Assembly (NCBI GenBank): GCA_963836015.1
Contig: CAWIIF010000013.1
Span: forward strand, 1-64,000
Source of the DNA: CAWCDJ01 sp963836015
GTDB taxonomy: Bacteria; Acidobacteriota; Terriglobia; Bryobacterales; Bryobacteraceae
Direction of reading: 5' to 3'
DNA length: 64,000 nt
The position numbers and the translations under genes were made by a program. Each line of letters begins with the position of its first letter. The stretch's first letter is position 1. The notes under the pieces were generated by a model, which saw nothing but the letters and a program-made list of their open reading frames with translations, searched no databases and had not been told where the DNA came from. Positions 55,064 through 63,820 of the stretch are shown here, piece by piece.

Positions 55064-55984
55064 TTACCTCAGGAAGAACTGGTCCACATCGGAACCGTGG
55101 ATCCGCACGTGGCAGGTGGTGCACCTCTGGAATCTCGGATCCAACAGGTTGTGGCGGCTGCTCTGTATGTCCACACCCTGGCCGCGCGTTCCCGAGCCGC
55201 CTCCGTTGTGGCACTCCAGGCAGAGGGTGAAGACGACCGGCCGCCGCAGCAGCTTGGCATTCATCGAACCGTGCGGAAAGTGACAGGCCTCGCAGCCCTC
55301 CACGGCCACCGACGGGTGTTCGAACACGAACGGGCCGAACTTATCGGCATGACACTTAATGCAGGGCTCCTTGTTGGTGGCCGCCTGCTGGATCATGAGG
55401 GGCCGCTGGCCCATTCGCCAGGTGGGCGGAAACGCGCCGTGCGGGTTGTGACAGTCGGAGCACTCCATGAACCCCTCGTCCACACGGTGGCGGGAGGGCA
55501 TTTCGAACTGCGCGCGCTGGGTGGCGTGGCATCCATAACAGACCTCGTGCTGTTTCTTGGCGAGGAGGTACTTGGGCGTGGCCGCGCGGTGGATCGAATG
55601 ACAACTGGTGCAGGCCACCCCGTTCAAGGTGTGCTCGGAGCTGCGGATATTGACGCGGTTCAGGTCTTTGGCGTGGCAGGTGAGGCAGTCGTTCAGCACC
55701 TGGCCCGGCTGCATCAGGGAGAAGGCGTGCGGAATCGTATTCCTGCCGCCGCCCGCAGCCACGTGAGCCCGGGCGGGGCCGTGGCAGCCTTCGCACCCCG
55801 TGCGGTCGGGCGGCTCGGTTCCGGAGGCGATGCTCTTGTAATGCGGATTCTTGTAGAAGTTCTGCCAGATGTCCGCATGGCAGCCCCGGCAGACATTGCT
55901 CCCCACGAATCCCGACGGGGTCTGCGCCCCGGCGGCGGCGGACAGGAACAGCAGTAGTGCAGAGATACAACCGGCGCGCGCCAT
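55064..55984 (-). CDS. DmsE/MtrA-like decaheme c-type cytochrome
   Basis: A 306-residue exported protein (signal peptide ending SAAAGAQ) with exactly ten CxxCH heme-binding motifs: CRGCH (32-36), CEGCH, CLTCH, CTSCH, CYGCH, CSDCH, CIKCH, CEACH, CLECH and CTTCH. The spacing and phrases such as FMECSDCHNPHGAF match the DmsE family. Together with the barrel protein it could form a porin-cytochrome conduit for outward or inward electron transfer. No outer-surface MtrC/OmcA-like cytochrome or inner-membrane quinol oxidase is adjacent. Cytochrome maturation genes lie elsewhere. Confidence 0.93.
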   Translation of the reverse strand: MARAGCISALLLFLSAAAGAQTPSGFVGSNVCRGCHADIWQNFYKNPHYKSIASGTEPPDRTGCEGCHGPARAHVAAGGGRNTIPHAFSLMQPGQVLNDCLTCHAKDLNRVNIRSSEHTLNGVACTSCHSIHRAATPKYLLAKKQHEVCYGCHATQRAQFEMPSRHRVDEGFMECSDCHNPHGAFPPTWRMGQRPLMIQQAATNKEPCIKCHADKFGPFVFEHPSVAVEGCEACHFPHGSMNAKLLRRPVVFTLCLECHNGGGSGTRGQGVDIQSSRHNLLDPRFQRCTTCHVRIHGSDVDQFFLR

Positions 55985-56229
55985 ATCCGCATGATAACGG
56001 TCGGGAGACGGGCTGCCCCCGCGCGAAGGGCAATTTTACGTTACTTTTACGGATTGTGTACGGGCAGCCTTTCCTCATTGCGGACGCTCCCAACACTTTT
56101 TTGTTGCGGCTTTCCGACTCGATGCGCCATAGTGGGAATGGCGTCCAAACACGTGTAAAGCGCACCCACAGGACCGGAGTCGGCCAAGCGTCATCGGATA
56201 GCGCCTGCCGTGTCGCGCCGGGGCGTTCA

Positions 56230-57471
56230 ATGGCGGAAAACCTCCTGTTTTTCACGGAACTGTTGAGGATGCCGGTGTTCGACCTGAAAGGCCGCCGCAT
56301 CGGCCGGGTCAAGGACGCCGCGCTGGTGCCGCTCGTCCATTTTTCCCGCATCGATCGCCTGCTGGTAGGGGGCGGCGACACCTGGCTGACCATTCGATAC
56401 GATCAGGTCCATTCCATCTCCGTGGACCATGGAATTACGCTCAGCGACGAGCAACTCATTCCATATCACGACGATGAATACATGCTCCGGATCTCGCGGG
56501 ACCTGCTGGACCAGCAGATCATCGATGTCACCGGCCGCAAGGTGGTTCGCGTCAACGACGTGACTTTCGTGATCCACCATAACGACCGGGACACGCTCAC
56601 GGTTGCCGATATCGACATCGGGATTCGCAGCATTTTGCGCCGCCTGCTGCAGGGGGCGCTGCCCGCGCGCTGGATTCGCGGGTTGTCGCAGGCCATTCCG
56701 CCCAATTCGATCCGCTGGGAATTCGCCAACGTGGTGGAACCGGACCCCCTGCGCCGGCTACGGCTGAACATCTCCTATCAGAAGCTGGAATCCATGCACC
56801 CGGCCGACTTGGCCGACATCGTCGAAGAGCTCAGCCCCGCCGAGCGGGAAGCCATTTTCGAGACCATCGACAGCGAGGTGGCAGCGGATGCGCTTTCCGA
56901 AATCGACCCCAAGATGCAGGCCAGCATCCTCGAATCCCTGGAGCCGGAGAAGGCCGCTGACATCGTCGAAGAGATGGCCCCGGACGAGGCGGCCGACATT
57001 CTCTCCGAACTCGAGGAAGAGACTTCCGAGGAGATTCTCGACGAGATGGATTCGGCACCCAAGACCGAAGTGCGCGAACTGCTTGAATTCGAAGAGGACA
57101 CCGCGGGCGGCATGATGAATACCGAATTCGTCTCGCTGCATGACAACGCTTCGGTGCTGGACGCGCTTTCGGCCCTCAAAGGCAACGAAGACCTCTTGGA
57201 ATCGCTCAACACCCTGTTTCTGGTGGACGCCGACGAGCGGCTGACCGCTGCCATTCCCCTGGCACGCCTCTTCCTGGCGTCGGGCGCATCGAAACTCAAA
57301 GGCCTTGCCTTGGAAACCCTGATCCAGGTCTCGGTGGACGAAAAGCAGGACCGCATCACCGAGCTGTTCGATAAGTACAATCTGCTGACTTTGCCCGTCG
57401 TGGACGAAGATGGCAAGCTTGCCGGCGTGATCACGGCCGACGACATCATCTCCGTTCTGAGGCAAAAATAG
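56230..57471 (+). CDS. PRC-barrel, MgtE N-domain and CBS protein (metal-sensing partner)
   Basis: A 413-residue cytoplasmic protein. Two PRC-barrel-like segments (LLRMPVFDLKGRRIGRVKDA, DQQIIDVTGRKVVRVNDVTF) occupy about 1-150. A MgtE N-terminal superhelix follows (MHPADLADIVEELSPAEREA, LEPEKAADIVEEMAPDEAAD; about 185-290), then two CBS domains (NTEFVSLHDNASVLDALSAL, LLTLPVVDEDGKLAGVITAD). It lacks the MgtE membrane channel. In MgtE these cytosolic domains sense Mg2+ and gate the pore. The Nramp-type gene begins three bases after its stop, so this protein probably regulates that transporter. Start ATG 56230 is chosen because the family begins there. Confidence 0.87.
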   Translation: MAENLLFFTELLRMPVFDLKGRRIGRVKDAALVPLVHFSRIDRLLVGGGDTWLTIRYDQVHSISVDHGITLSDEQLIPYHDDEYMLRISRDLLDQQIIDVTGRKVVRVNDVTFVIHHNDRDTLTVADIDIGIRSILRRLLQGALPARWIRGLSQAIPPNSIRWEFANVVEPDPLRRLRLNISYQKLESMHPADLADIVEELSPAEREAIFETIDSEVAADALSEIDPKMQASILESLEPEKAADIVEEMAPDEAADILSELEEETSEEILDEMDSAPKTEVRELLEFEEDTAGGMMNTEFVSLHDNASVLDALSALKGNEDLLESLNTLFLVDADERLTAAIPLARLFLASGASKLKGLALETLIQVSVDEKQDRITELFDKYNLLTLPVVDEDGKLAGVITADDIISVLRQK

Positions 57472-57474
57472 CGG

Positions 57475-58722
57475 ATGCGGAAGCTCCTTTTCCGGTTTCG
57501 CTACCACCTGGCGATATTCTTCGCGGTGATTGGGCCGGGGTTCATCACCGCCGTAGTGGACAACGATTCGGGCGGCATTTTTACGTATTCCGCCGCCGGC
57601 GCGCAGTTCGGATACCTGCCGCTCTGGACCCTGCTGCCCATTACCGTGCTCCTGATCATTACGCAGGAGATGTCTTCGCGCATGGGCGCGGTTACCGGCA
57701 AGGGGCTCTCCGACCTGATCCGCGAGGAGTTCGGCCTGCGCATCACCTTCCTGATGATGGCGGTGCTGGTGGCGGTCAACCTGACCAATGTGATGTCGGA
57801 ATTCGCGGGCGTCGCCAGCTCGCTCGAACTGTTCCACGTCAGCCGTTATATCTCCGTGCCTCTTTCGGCCATTGCCGTCTGGCTGCTGGTGGTGAAGGGC
57901 AATTACCGTAGTGTCGAGAAGATCTTCCTGCTTGCCTGTGTTTTCTATGTGACTTACGTGATCTCGGGATTCCTGGTGAAGCCCGACTGGAAGGAAGCGG
58001 CCATTTACAGCGTCAGGCCGGTACTGCTGCTCGAGCCGGCCTACATCTACATGCTGATCGGCATGGTCGGCACTACCATCGCACCGTGGATGCAGTTCTA
58101 TCTTCAGGCAGCAGTGGTGGAGAAGGGCGTCACCGCCAAGGAGTACGCCGAGTCGCGGATCGAGGTGATCGTCGGCTGCTTCATGACATCGGTGATCGCG
58201 TTCTTCATCATCGTGGCCTGTGCCGGCGCCATCTACAGCGTGAAGCCGCGGGAAATCACCGATGCCGCGCAGGCAGCCCAGGCGCTAAAGCCGTTCGGCA
58301 ATTACGCCTTCCTGCTGTTCAGCGCGGGACTGTTCAACGCGTCGATTTTCGCTGCCTGCATCCTGCCGCTTTCGACGGCCTACTGCGTGTGCGAGGGGCT
58401 GGGCTTCGAATCGGGAGTGAATCGACGGCTGCGCGAGGCGCCCATTTTCTACGCGCTCTACACTCTGCTCATCGTGGTTGGAGCGGGCGTCGTGCTGATC
58501 CCACGGTTTCCGCTGGTCAGGATGATCCTGCTCTCGCAGGTGCTGAACGGAATGCTTCTGCCCTTCATCCTGATCTTCATGATCCTGCTGATCAATAAGC
58601 AAGAGCTCATGGGGGAATGGGTGAACCCCCGCTGGTTCAACCTCTTTTCGTGGGTGACGGTGGTGGTGATTATCGGACTCACGCTGGCCTATGTGGGGAT
58701 TACGGTGCGCGGCATGCAGTAG
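57475..58722 (+). CDS. Nramp-related divalent metal transporter, probably Mg2+
   Basis: A 415-residue membrane protein with about 11 helices and the Nramp fold (IGPGFITAVVDNDSGGIFTY). The canonical TM1 motif DPGN is replaced by DNDSGG, and in the TM6 stretch GMVGTTIAPWMQFYLQ the metal-selective Met of the usual MPH is Ala. These changes resemble the Nramp-related Mg2+ transporters (NRMT) rather than Mn2+/Fe2+ Nramps. The upstream MgtE_N/CBS protein supports Mg2+ as substrate. Substrate remains inference from residues and context. Confidence 0.83.
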   Translation: MRKLLFRFRYHLAIFFAVIGPGFITAVVDNDSGGIFTYSAAGAQFGYLPLWTLLPITVLLIITQEMSSRMGAVTGKGLSDLIREEFGLRITFLMMAVLVAVNLTNVMSEFAGVASSLELFHVSRYISVPLSAIAVWLLVVKGNYRSVEKIFLLACVFYVTYVISGFLVKPDWKEAAIYSVRPVLLLEPAYIYMLIGMVGTTIAPWMQFYLQAAVVEKGVTAKEYAESRIEVIVGCFMTSVIAFFIIVACAGAIYSVKPREITDAAQAAQALKPFGNYAFLLFSAGLFNASIFAACILPLSTAYCVCEGLGFESGVNRRLREAPIFYALYTLLIVVGAGVVLIPRFPLVRMILLSQVLNGMLLPFILIFMILLINKQELMGEWVNPRWFNLFSWVTVVVIIGLTLAYVGITVRGMQ

Positions 58723-58735
58723 TTACACTGGATGA

Positions 58736-60136
58736 ATGCCGATTGCGATCGACGTCATCAACCCGGCCACCGGTGAGCTGATTACGACCGTCCCCGATAC
58801 CGATGGCCAGGGTGTGGACTGCGCTGTGGCGGCCGCGCGCGCCAGTTTCGAGCAGCGATCGTGGCGCGGCCTGGACCCCTCCAAACGCGAGCGCATCCTG
58901 TGGAACATCGGCGAACTGCTGCTCAAGCACCGCCCGGCGCTGGCGGAGACCATCACACTCGAAAACGGGAAGACCGTGCGCGAATCGGCCGGCGCGGACG
59001 TCGGGCCGGCCGCCGACTGCTTCCGCTACTATGCGGGCTGGGTGCGGAAGATTTACGGCGAGACCATTCCGGTGGACGGCCCGTACCTGAACTACACGCT
59101 GCGGGAGCCGGCGGGAGTGGTGGGGGCCATTGTTCCGTGGAATTTCCCGCTGCAGATCGCCGCCTGGAAGGTGGCTCCGGCCCTGGCTTGCGGCTGCTCG
59201 GTAGTTCTCAAGCCCAGCGAGCTCACGCCGCTGAGCGCCCTGAAACTGGCCTCGATCGCGGCCGAAGCCGGCCTGCCCGAAGGCGTGCTGAACGTGGTGA
59301 CGGGCTACGGCGCCACCACCGGGGAGGCGCTGGCACTGCACGAGGACGTCGATAAGATCAGCTTCACCGGCTCCATCGCAACCGCACGGCGTCTGCTGGC
59401 GGCTTCGGGCGTTTCGAACCTGAAACGGCTGAGCCTGGAACTCGGCGGCAAGTCGCCCTTCATCGTGTTCCCGGACGCCGACTTCGACGCCGCCGTGAAA
59501 GCCGCCTTCTGGGGCATTTTCGGGAATAAGGGCGAGATGTGCACCGCGGCCTCGAGGCTGCTGGTGCACGAGGACGTTTACGAGCGCTTTTGTGAAGAGC
59601 TGGCCGCGCGCGCCCGCAAGCTGCGGGTCGGCAATCCGATGGACCCGGCGTCGCAAATGGGATCGCAGATATCCGGGCGGCAACTGGACCGCATCCTGGA
59701 TTACATCGAGTGCGGAAAGGCCGAAGGCGCGCGCCTGTTATGCGGCGGCGAGCGCGACACGGAGGGCGAAAAGGCCAAAGGGTTCTTCGTGAAGCCCACG
59801 GTATTCGCGGATGTGAAACCGGAAGGCAAAATCGCGCGCGAGGAGATCTTCGGCCCGGTGCTCTGCGCCACGCCTTTCCGCGAGCCCGAGGAGGCTATCC
59901 GCATCGCCAACGGCACGGTCTACGGCCTGGCCGCGGCGGTGTGGACGCGCGATCTGCGCCTGGCGCACCGGATGGCCGGAGAAATCAAAGCCGGCTCGGT
60001 CTGGATCAACGCTTACAACGCGTTCGATTCCGGATCGCCGTTCGGCGGCTACAAGCAGAGCGGCTTCGGACGCGACCTGGGCGCCGCGGCGATCGAGCAG
60101 TACACGAACGTGAAATCGGTGTGGGTGGCAATGTAG
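58736..60136 (+). CDS. NAD(P)+-dependent aldehyde dehydrogenase (non-acylating)
   Basis: A 466-residue ALDH-superfamily enzyme oxidising an aldehyde to the acid. The cofactor site shows PAGVVGAIVPWNFPLQIAAW and VVLKPSELTPLSAL, then KISFTGSIATARRL. The general base lies in LELGGKSPFIVF, the nucleophile Cys269 in NKGEMCTAASRLLVHED, and the C-terminal SPFGGYKQSGFGRDLGAAA is typical of betaine/general ALDHs. It lacks the features of the acylating enzyme at 43740. Substrate unknown. It follows the Nramp gene by 13 bases and may be in the same transcript. Confidence 0.94.
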   Translation: MPIAIDVINPATGELITTVPDTDGQGVDCAVAAARASFEQRSWRGLDPSKRERILWNIGELLLKHRPALAETITLENGKTVRESAGADVGPAADCFRYYAGWVRKIYGETIPVDGPYLNYTLREPAGVVGAIVPWNFPLQIAAWKVAPALACGCSVVLKPSELTPLSALKLASIAAEAGLPEGVLNVVTGYGATTGEALALHEDVDKISFTGSIATARRLLAASGVSNLKRLSLELGGKSPFIVFPDADFDAAVKAAFWGIFGNKGEMCTAASRLLVHEDVYERFCEELAARARKLRVGNPMDPASQMGSQISGRQLDRILDYIECGKAEGARLLCGGERDTEGEKAKGFFVKPTVFADVKPEGKIAREEIFGPVLCATPFREPEEAIRIANGTVYGLAAAVWTRDLRLAHRMAGEIKAGSVWINAYNAFDSGSPFGGYKQSGFGRDLGAAAIEQYTNVKSVWVAM

Positions 60137-60139
60137 CGT

Positions 60140-60571
60140 TCAGCGGCTCACGATCACGGCGCCCCATTCGTCCGGGCTGAGGTCGTGCACGTGCTGCGAG
60201 AAGAGCCAGTGGTGACCTTCGAGATCCACTACTCCGTACTGCCGTTCGCCGTAGCACGTCTCGTGCAGCTCTTCGACGATCGTGGCGCCCGCGGCTTTGG
60301 CTCTCTGGTAGTGAGCATCCACATCGTTGACAAAGACGGTGAGCGATTGCGTTCCGTGGCCGAGTTGCACCGGGCTGGCGGTGCCGGGCCGGGCGGCTTT
60401 CAGCATGATGCAGGCATTGCCGAGATAGACCTGCGCACCGCTGAGCGGCTCGCCGTAGTGGTAGTGCTCGGTGAAGCCGAAGGTCCTGGCCAGCCACGCC
60501 AGAGCACCCGGGAGATCCTGATACATGACGTGCGGCAGCACGGTGTCGACGGGTACAGAGCGGTTCCTCAT
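60140..60571 (-). CDS. VOC (glyoxalase-like) superfamily protein
   Basis: A 143-residue protein with two beta-alpha-beta-beta-beta modules: VLPHVMYQDLPGALAWLARTFG with NACIMLKAARP, and SLTVFVNDVDAHYQRAKAAG with YGVVDLEGHHWLFSQ. His and Glu residues suitable for metal binding are present. This subgroup resembles PhnB-like proteins and bleomycin-resistance relatives; activity is not predictable. ATG 60571 is preferred over the GTG three bases before it. It lies 11 bases after the radical SAM gene on the same strand and converges with the ALDH gene. Confidence 0.85.
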   Translation of the reverse strand: MRNRSVPVDTVLPHVMYQDLPGALAWLARTFGFTEHYHYGEPLSGAQVYLGNACIMLKAARPGTASPVQLGHGTQSLTVFVNDVDAHYQRAKAAGATIVEELHETCYGERQYGVVDLEGHHWLFSQHVHDLSPDEWGAVIVSR

Positions 60572-60582
60572 CACCCTTCAGC

Positions 60583-61617
60583 TTACGGCGAATGGTGCCC
60601 GCGCGCAGGCCGCAGCAGCCTGCCGGGCAGCTTCGACAGGTAGGTCAGGCGCTCGACAAGAGGCAGCAGGCGGCGCACGGTGCGGCCGTGCAGAATCAGG
60701 CTGCCCGTCACCAGGGCCGGATGCGGGATGGTGGTGCAGCAGCGCGAGCACATGTCGATTTCTCCGCCCCGCCCCGTGGCATGCAGCCGGCGCAGTTCCT
60801 GCATGTCCTTCGAATTCCAAATGTTGACCAGCGGCTGCTCCCCGATGTTCCCCACCGGCGCGCCGTCCAGCATGTAGCTCTGGCAGCACGGATACACGTC
60901 GCCATTCTGCTTCACGTACATGGGGCCGCGCCAGAGATAGTGGCACGGATGCTTCCACTCGTCGGAGGTGTGACCCGCGTCGGGCCGCATCAGGTTGGTC
61001 TCATCGGCCTTGATGCGCACCTGGTCGATTCCCGGAACGGCGCTCCAGAACCGCATGAAATCGCCGACCTCGGAGGCGTTGCCCTCCATCTGAACCATCT
61101 GCACCACCACCTGGAGCCGGGACCGGCGGTCGGCTTTCATCCGCGCGAAGCGGACGAAGTTGTCGCGCACCTTCTCGAACTTCGCGCCCTTGCGGTAGAA
61201 CTCGAAGGTCTCCTTTTTGGCGCCGTCGAAGCTGAGCGTGATCTGCTCGAGCGGCGAATCCAGGATCTTCGCCGAGCACTCCTCGTCGAGGAAGGTGCCA
61301 TTGGTCGAAAGCAGGGTGGAAATGCTGTGCCGGTGGCAAAACTCGATCCGCTCGAAGATCGCGCGGTCCATGAACGGCTCGCCGAGCCCGATTAGCATCA
61401 TGTGCTCGGCGGACGCGCCGGATTCACGCACCAGCCGCTCGAAGACCTCGTCGGACATGTCGGCCTTGGGCTGCTTGTGGGTCTCGCGCGGGCACATGGG
61501 GCAGTACAGGTTGCACTTGGCGGTGGTCTCGACGATATACTCCACCGGCAGCGCCGCCAGGCTGGTCCGGCGCGCAAGATAGCCCCACAGTAGTTTTGCC
61601 CGGTTCCAGGCCCGCAT
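60583..61617 (-). CDS. Radical SAM/SPASM domain protein
   Basis: A 344-residue enzyme. The radical SAM cluster motif is CNLYCPMC in ETTAKCNLYCPMCPRETHKQ, with the glycine-rich region MMLIGLGEPFMDRAIFERIE and TLLSTNGTFLDEECSA. The C-terminal SPASM region has CCQSYMLDGAPVGN and DMCSRCC for auxiliary Fe-S clusters. Relatives include peptide-maturation and cofactor enzymes; no precursor peptide is visible nearby, so the substrate is unknown. I choose ATG 61617. The VOC gene follows on the same transcript. Confidence 0.9.
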   Translation of the reverse strand: MRAWNRAKLLWGYLARRTSLAALPVEYIVETTAKCNLYCPMCPRETHKQPKADMSDEVFERLVRESGASAEHMMLIGLGEPFMDRAIFERIEFCHRHSISTLLSTNGTFLDEECSAKILDSPLEQITLSFDGAKKETFEFYRKGAKFEKVRDNFVRFARMKADRRSRLQVVVQMVQMEGNASEVGDFMRFWSAVPGIDQVRIKADETNLMRPDAGHTSDEWKHPCHYLWRGPMYVKQNGDVYPCCQSYMLDGAPVGNIGEQPLVNIWNSKDMQELRRLHATGRGGEIDMCSRCCTTIPHPALVTGSLILHGRTVRRLLPLVERLTYLSKLPGRLLRPARGHHSP

Positions 61618-61627
61618 CGTTAATTTA

Positions 61628-62932
61628 TTGTACCTGGGGCTCCCTAACCGGAATCGTATAGAGGTGGAATCGTACGTCCGCAAGCTGAACGACTGTCCCG
61701 TCCGGCCGGACGGGGAGTACGTCCTCTATTGGATCCGCGCCGCCCGCCGCGCGGAATCCAACCCTTCGCTCGTGTTCGCCGCGGGGCTTGCCAACAGCCT
61801 GGGGCTTCCCGTGCTGGCTTTCGAAAGCCTGGCCGGGAGCGATCCCTACGGGAACGACCGGTATCAAGCTTTCCTCCTGCAGGGTGCGGCCGAGCTCGCC
61901 GCCGCCCTTGGCAAGCTGGGCATCGGATATACGCACGAAGACCCTTTCGGCCGCGCCGCCGCCGTAGTGACGGACGATTGGCCCACTGCGCTCTCCCAGG
62001 ACAACCCGGAGGCCCTCGACGTCCAGTGTTATGCCGTCGATTCCAGTTGTATCGTGCCGCATACCGCCATCCCCGGCCGGGCTTACGCAGCCTATTCGAT
62101 TCGACCGAAGATCCACCGCCTGCTGCAGCGCTTTCTCAAGCCGGTTCCGCCGGTGCGCGTGGAGCGGGCATTTCCGCGTCTCGGCGAAATCCGGACCGTT
62201 CATGCGGCCGGCACGGAATTTCCCGGAGGCCGCCGGTCCGCCTTGCGCTGCCTGCGGCGCTTCCTCAAAGAGCGGCTGAGCCGCTACTCCGCCGCGAAAA
62301 ACGAGCCATCCGCCCACGCGACCTCGGACCTCAGCCCGTACCTGCATTTCGGCTACATCTCGGCGCTCGAAGTCGCGCTGGCGGTTCGCGATTACGCGAG
62401 CGAGCATCGCCTGATGGCGGACGAGTTTCTGGAAGAGCTGATTGTCCGCCGCGAGCTGGCGTTCAACTTCGCATATCACGCGGCGAAGGTGGACAGCCTC
62501 GACGAGTTGCCCGGTTGGGCGCGCCAGACCCTGGATGCGCACCGCCGGGATCCGCGCGACCCGGTCTATACCCCCCAACAGTTCGAAAACGCCGCAACCC
62601 ACGACGATCTGTGGAATGCCACGCAGAAAGAGTTGCTGTTGCGCGGTAAAATTCACGGGTACTACCGAATGTATTGGGGCAAGAAGATCCTCGAATGGTC
62701 CGCGACCCCGGAGGAGGCGCTCGCCACCATGATCCACCTGCATGACAGGTACGCGCTCGACGGCCGCGACCCCAATACCTATGCCAATATTCTCTGGTGC
62801 TTCGGCCTGCACGACCGCCCGTGGCCGGAGCGCCCGATTTACGGAACCGTGCGCTCGATGGCGCGCAGCGGCATGGACCGCAAGACCGATACCGCGGCCT
62901 ACATCCGCGAGATCGAGGAGCTGACGCCGTGA
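61628..62932 (+). CDS. phr: Class II CPD photolyase
   Basis: A flavoprotein of about 420-434 residues that splits UV-induced cyclobutane pyrimidine dimers using light. The N-terminal antenna domain contains VRPDGEYVLYWIRAARRAES. The FAD-binding catalytic domain contains LSPYLHFGYISALEVALAV, FLEELIVRRELAFNFAYHA, NAATHDDLWNATQKELLLRG and the end YRMYWGKKILEWS with LDGRDPNTYANILWCFGLHD, characteristic of class II. The start is uncertain: TTG 61628 opens the frame, and GTG 61664 is nearer the family start. Its stop overlaps the epimerase GTG. Confidence 0.92.
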   Translation: MYLGLPNRNRIEVESYVRKLNDCPVRPDGEYVLYWIRAARRAESNPSLVFAAGLANSLGLPVLAFESLAGSDPYGNDRYQAFLLQGAAELAAALGKLGIGYTHEDPFGRAAAVVTDDWPTALSQDNPEALDVQCYAVDSSCIVPHTAIPGRAYAAYSIRPKIHRLLQRFLKPVPPVRVERAFPRLGEIRTVHAAGTEFPGGRRSALRCLRRFLKERLSRYSAAKNEPSAHATSDLSPYLHFGYISALEVALAVRDYASEHRLMADEFLEELIVRRELAFNFAYHAAKVDSLDELPGWARQTLDAHRRDPRDPVYTPQQFENAATHDDLWNATQKELLLRGKIHGYYRMYWGKKILEWSATPEEALATMIHLHDRYALDGRDPNTYANILWCFGLHDRPWPERPIYGTVRSMARSGMDRKTDTAAYIREIEELTP

Positions 62933-63768
62933 ACATCACCATTTCGGGGGCCTCCGGATTCATCGGCAACCGTCTGCAAACGGCCCTGGCCGGCCACACG
63001 ATTCGCACCGTCGGCCACCGCACGGGAGGCTGGGACCCCGCCGCCCTGCGGGACGCCGATGCCGTCATCCACCTGGCGGGAGAGCCGGTAGCGCAGCGCT
63101 GGACGCCGGCAGCCAAGCAGCGCATTCTGGAGAGCCGCGTTCAGGGAACCCGGCGCCTGGTGGAGATTCTGGCGGGACTGCCGAAACGGCCGCAAACCCT
63201 GGTCTGCTCGTCCGCCATCGGCTACTACGGCGCGCGCGGCGACGAGATCCTGACCGAATCCTCGACTCCCGGGAAGGGCTTTCTTGCCGAAGTCTGCATT
63301 GCCTGGGAAAAGGAGGCGCGGGCCGCCGAAGCGCTCGGCACACGCGTGGTAATGGTGCGGACGGGCCTGGTCCTCGACCCCAAAGGCGGCGCGCTGCAAC
63401 GCATGCTGCCGGCTTTCCGTATGGGCGCCGGCGGGCGGATCGGCAGCGGGCGCCAATGGATGTCGTGGATCCACATTCAGGACCTGGTTTCCCTGATGAT
63501 CTTCGCGCTCGACCATCCGCTCCGCGGCCCGGTGAACGGAGTTGGCCCGGAACCCGTGACGAACTCCGATTTCACACGCGGACTGGCGGCCGCCCTGCGC
63601 CGCCCCGCTATCTTCCCGATGCCGTCGGCCCTATTGCAGCTTCTGTTCGGCGAGATGTCGGAGATGCTGCTGGCCAGCCAGCGGGTGCTCCCGCGTGAAG
63701 CCGAATCCGCCGGCTTCCCCTTCCGCTATCCCACGCTGACCGCCGCCCTCGCCGCCCTATTTCGGTGA
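62929..63768 (+). CDS. TIGR01777 family NAD-dependent epimerase (SDR39U1-like)
   Basis: A 279-residue extended SDR protein. The Rossmann motif ISGASGFIGNRLQTAL is at the N-terminus, followed by AVIHLAGEPVAQRWTPAAKQ and SRVQGTRRLVEILAGL, the active-site region SSAIGYYGARGDEILTESS with the YxxxK replaced as usual for this family, and MVRTGLVLDPKGGALQRMLP. It starts with GTG overlapping the photolyase TGA (GTGA), so both are co-translated. Linkage of this family to photolyase genes is common. Precise substrate is unknown. Confidence 0.92.
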   Translation: MNITISGASGFIGNRLQTALAGHTIRTVGHRTGGWDPAALRDADAVIHLAGEPVAQRWTPAAKQRILESRVQGTRRLVEILAGLPKRPQTLVCSSAIGYYGARGDEILTESSTPGKGFLAEVCIAWEKEARAAEALGTRVVMVRTGLVLDPKGGALQRMLPAFRMGAGGRIGSGRQWMSWIHIQDLVSLMIFALDHPLRGPVNGVGPEPVTNSDFTRGLAAALRRPAIFPMPSALLQLLFGEMSEMLLASQRVLPREAESAGFPFRYPTLTAALAALFR

Positions 63769-63820
63769 CAGGCTACGCAATCCCCAAAACGGGTGCGTCT
63801 TCGTGCTTAACTGATTATTA

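Noticed and set aside
55985..56229. Mg2+ riboswitch upstream of the MgtE_N/CBS gene
   Set aside because: I looked for the ykoK-type conserved blocks and did not see them in this gap.
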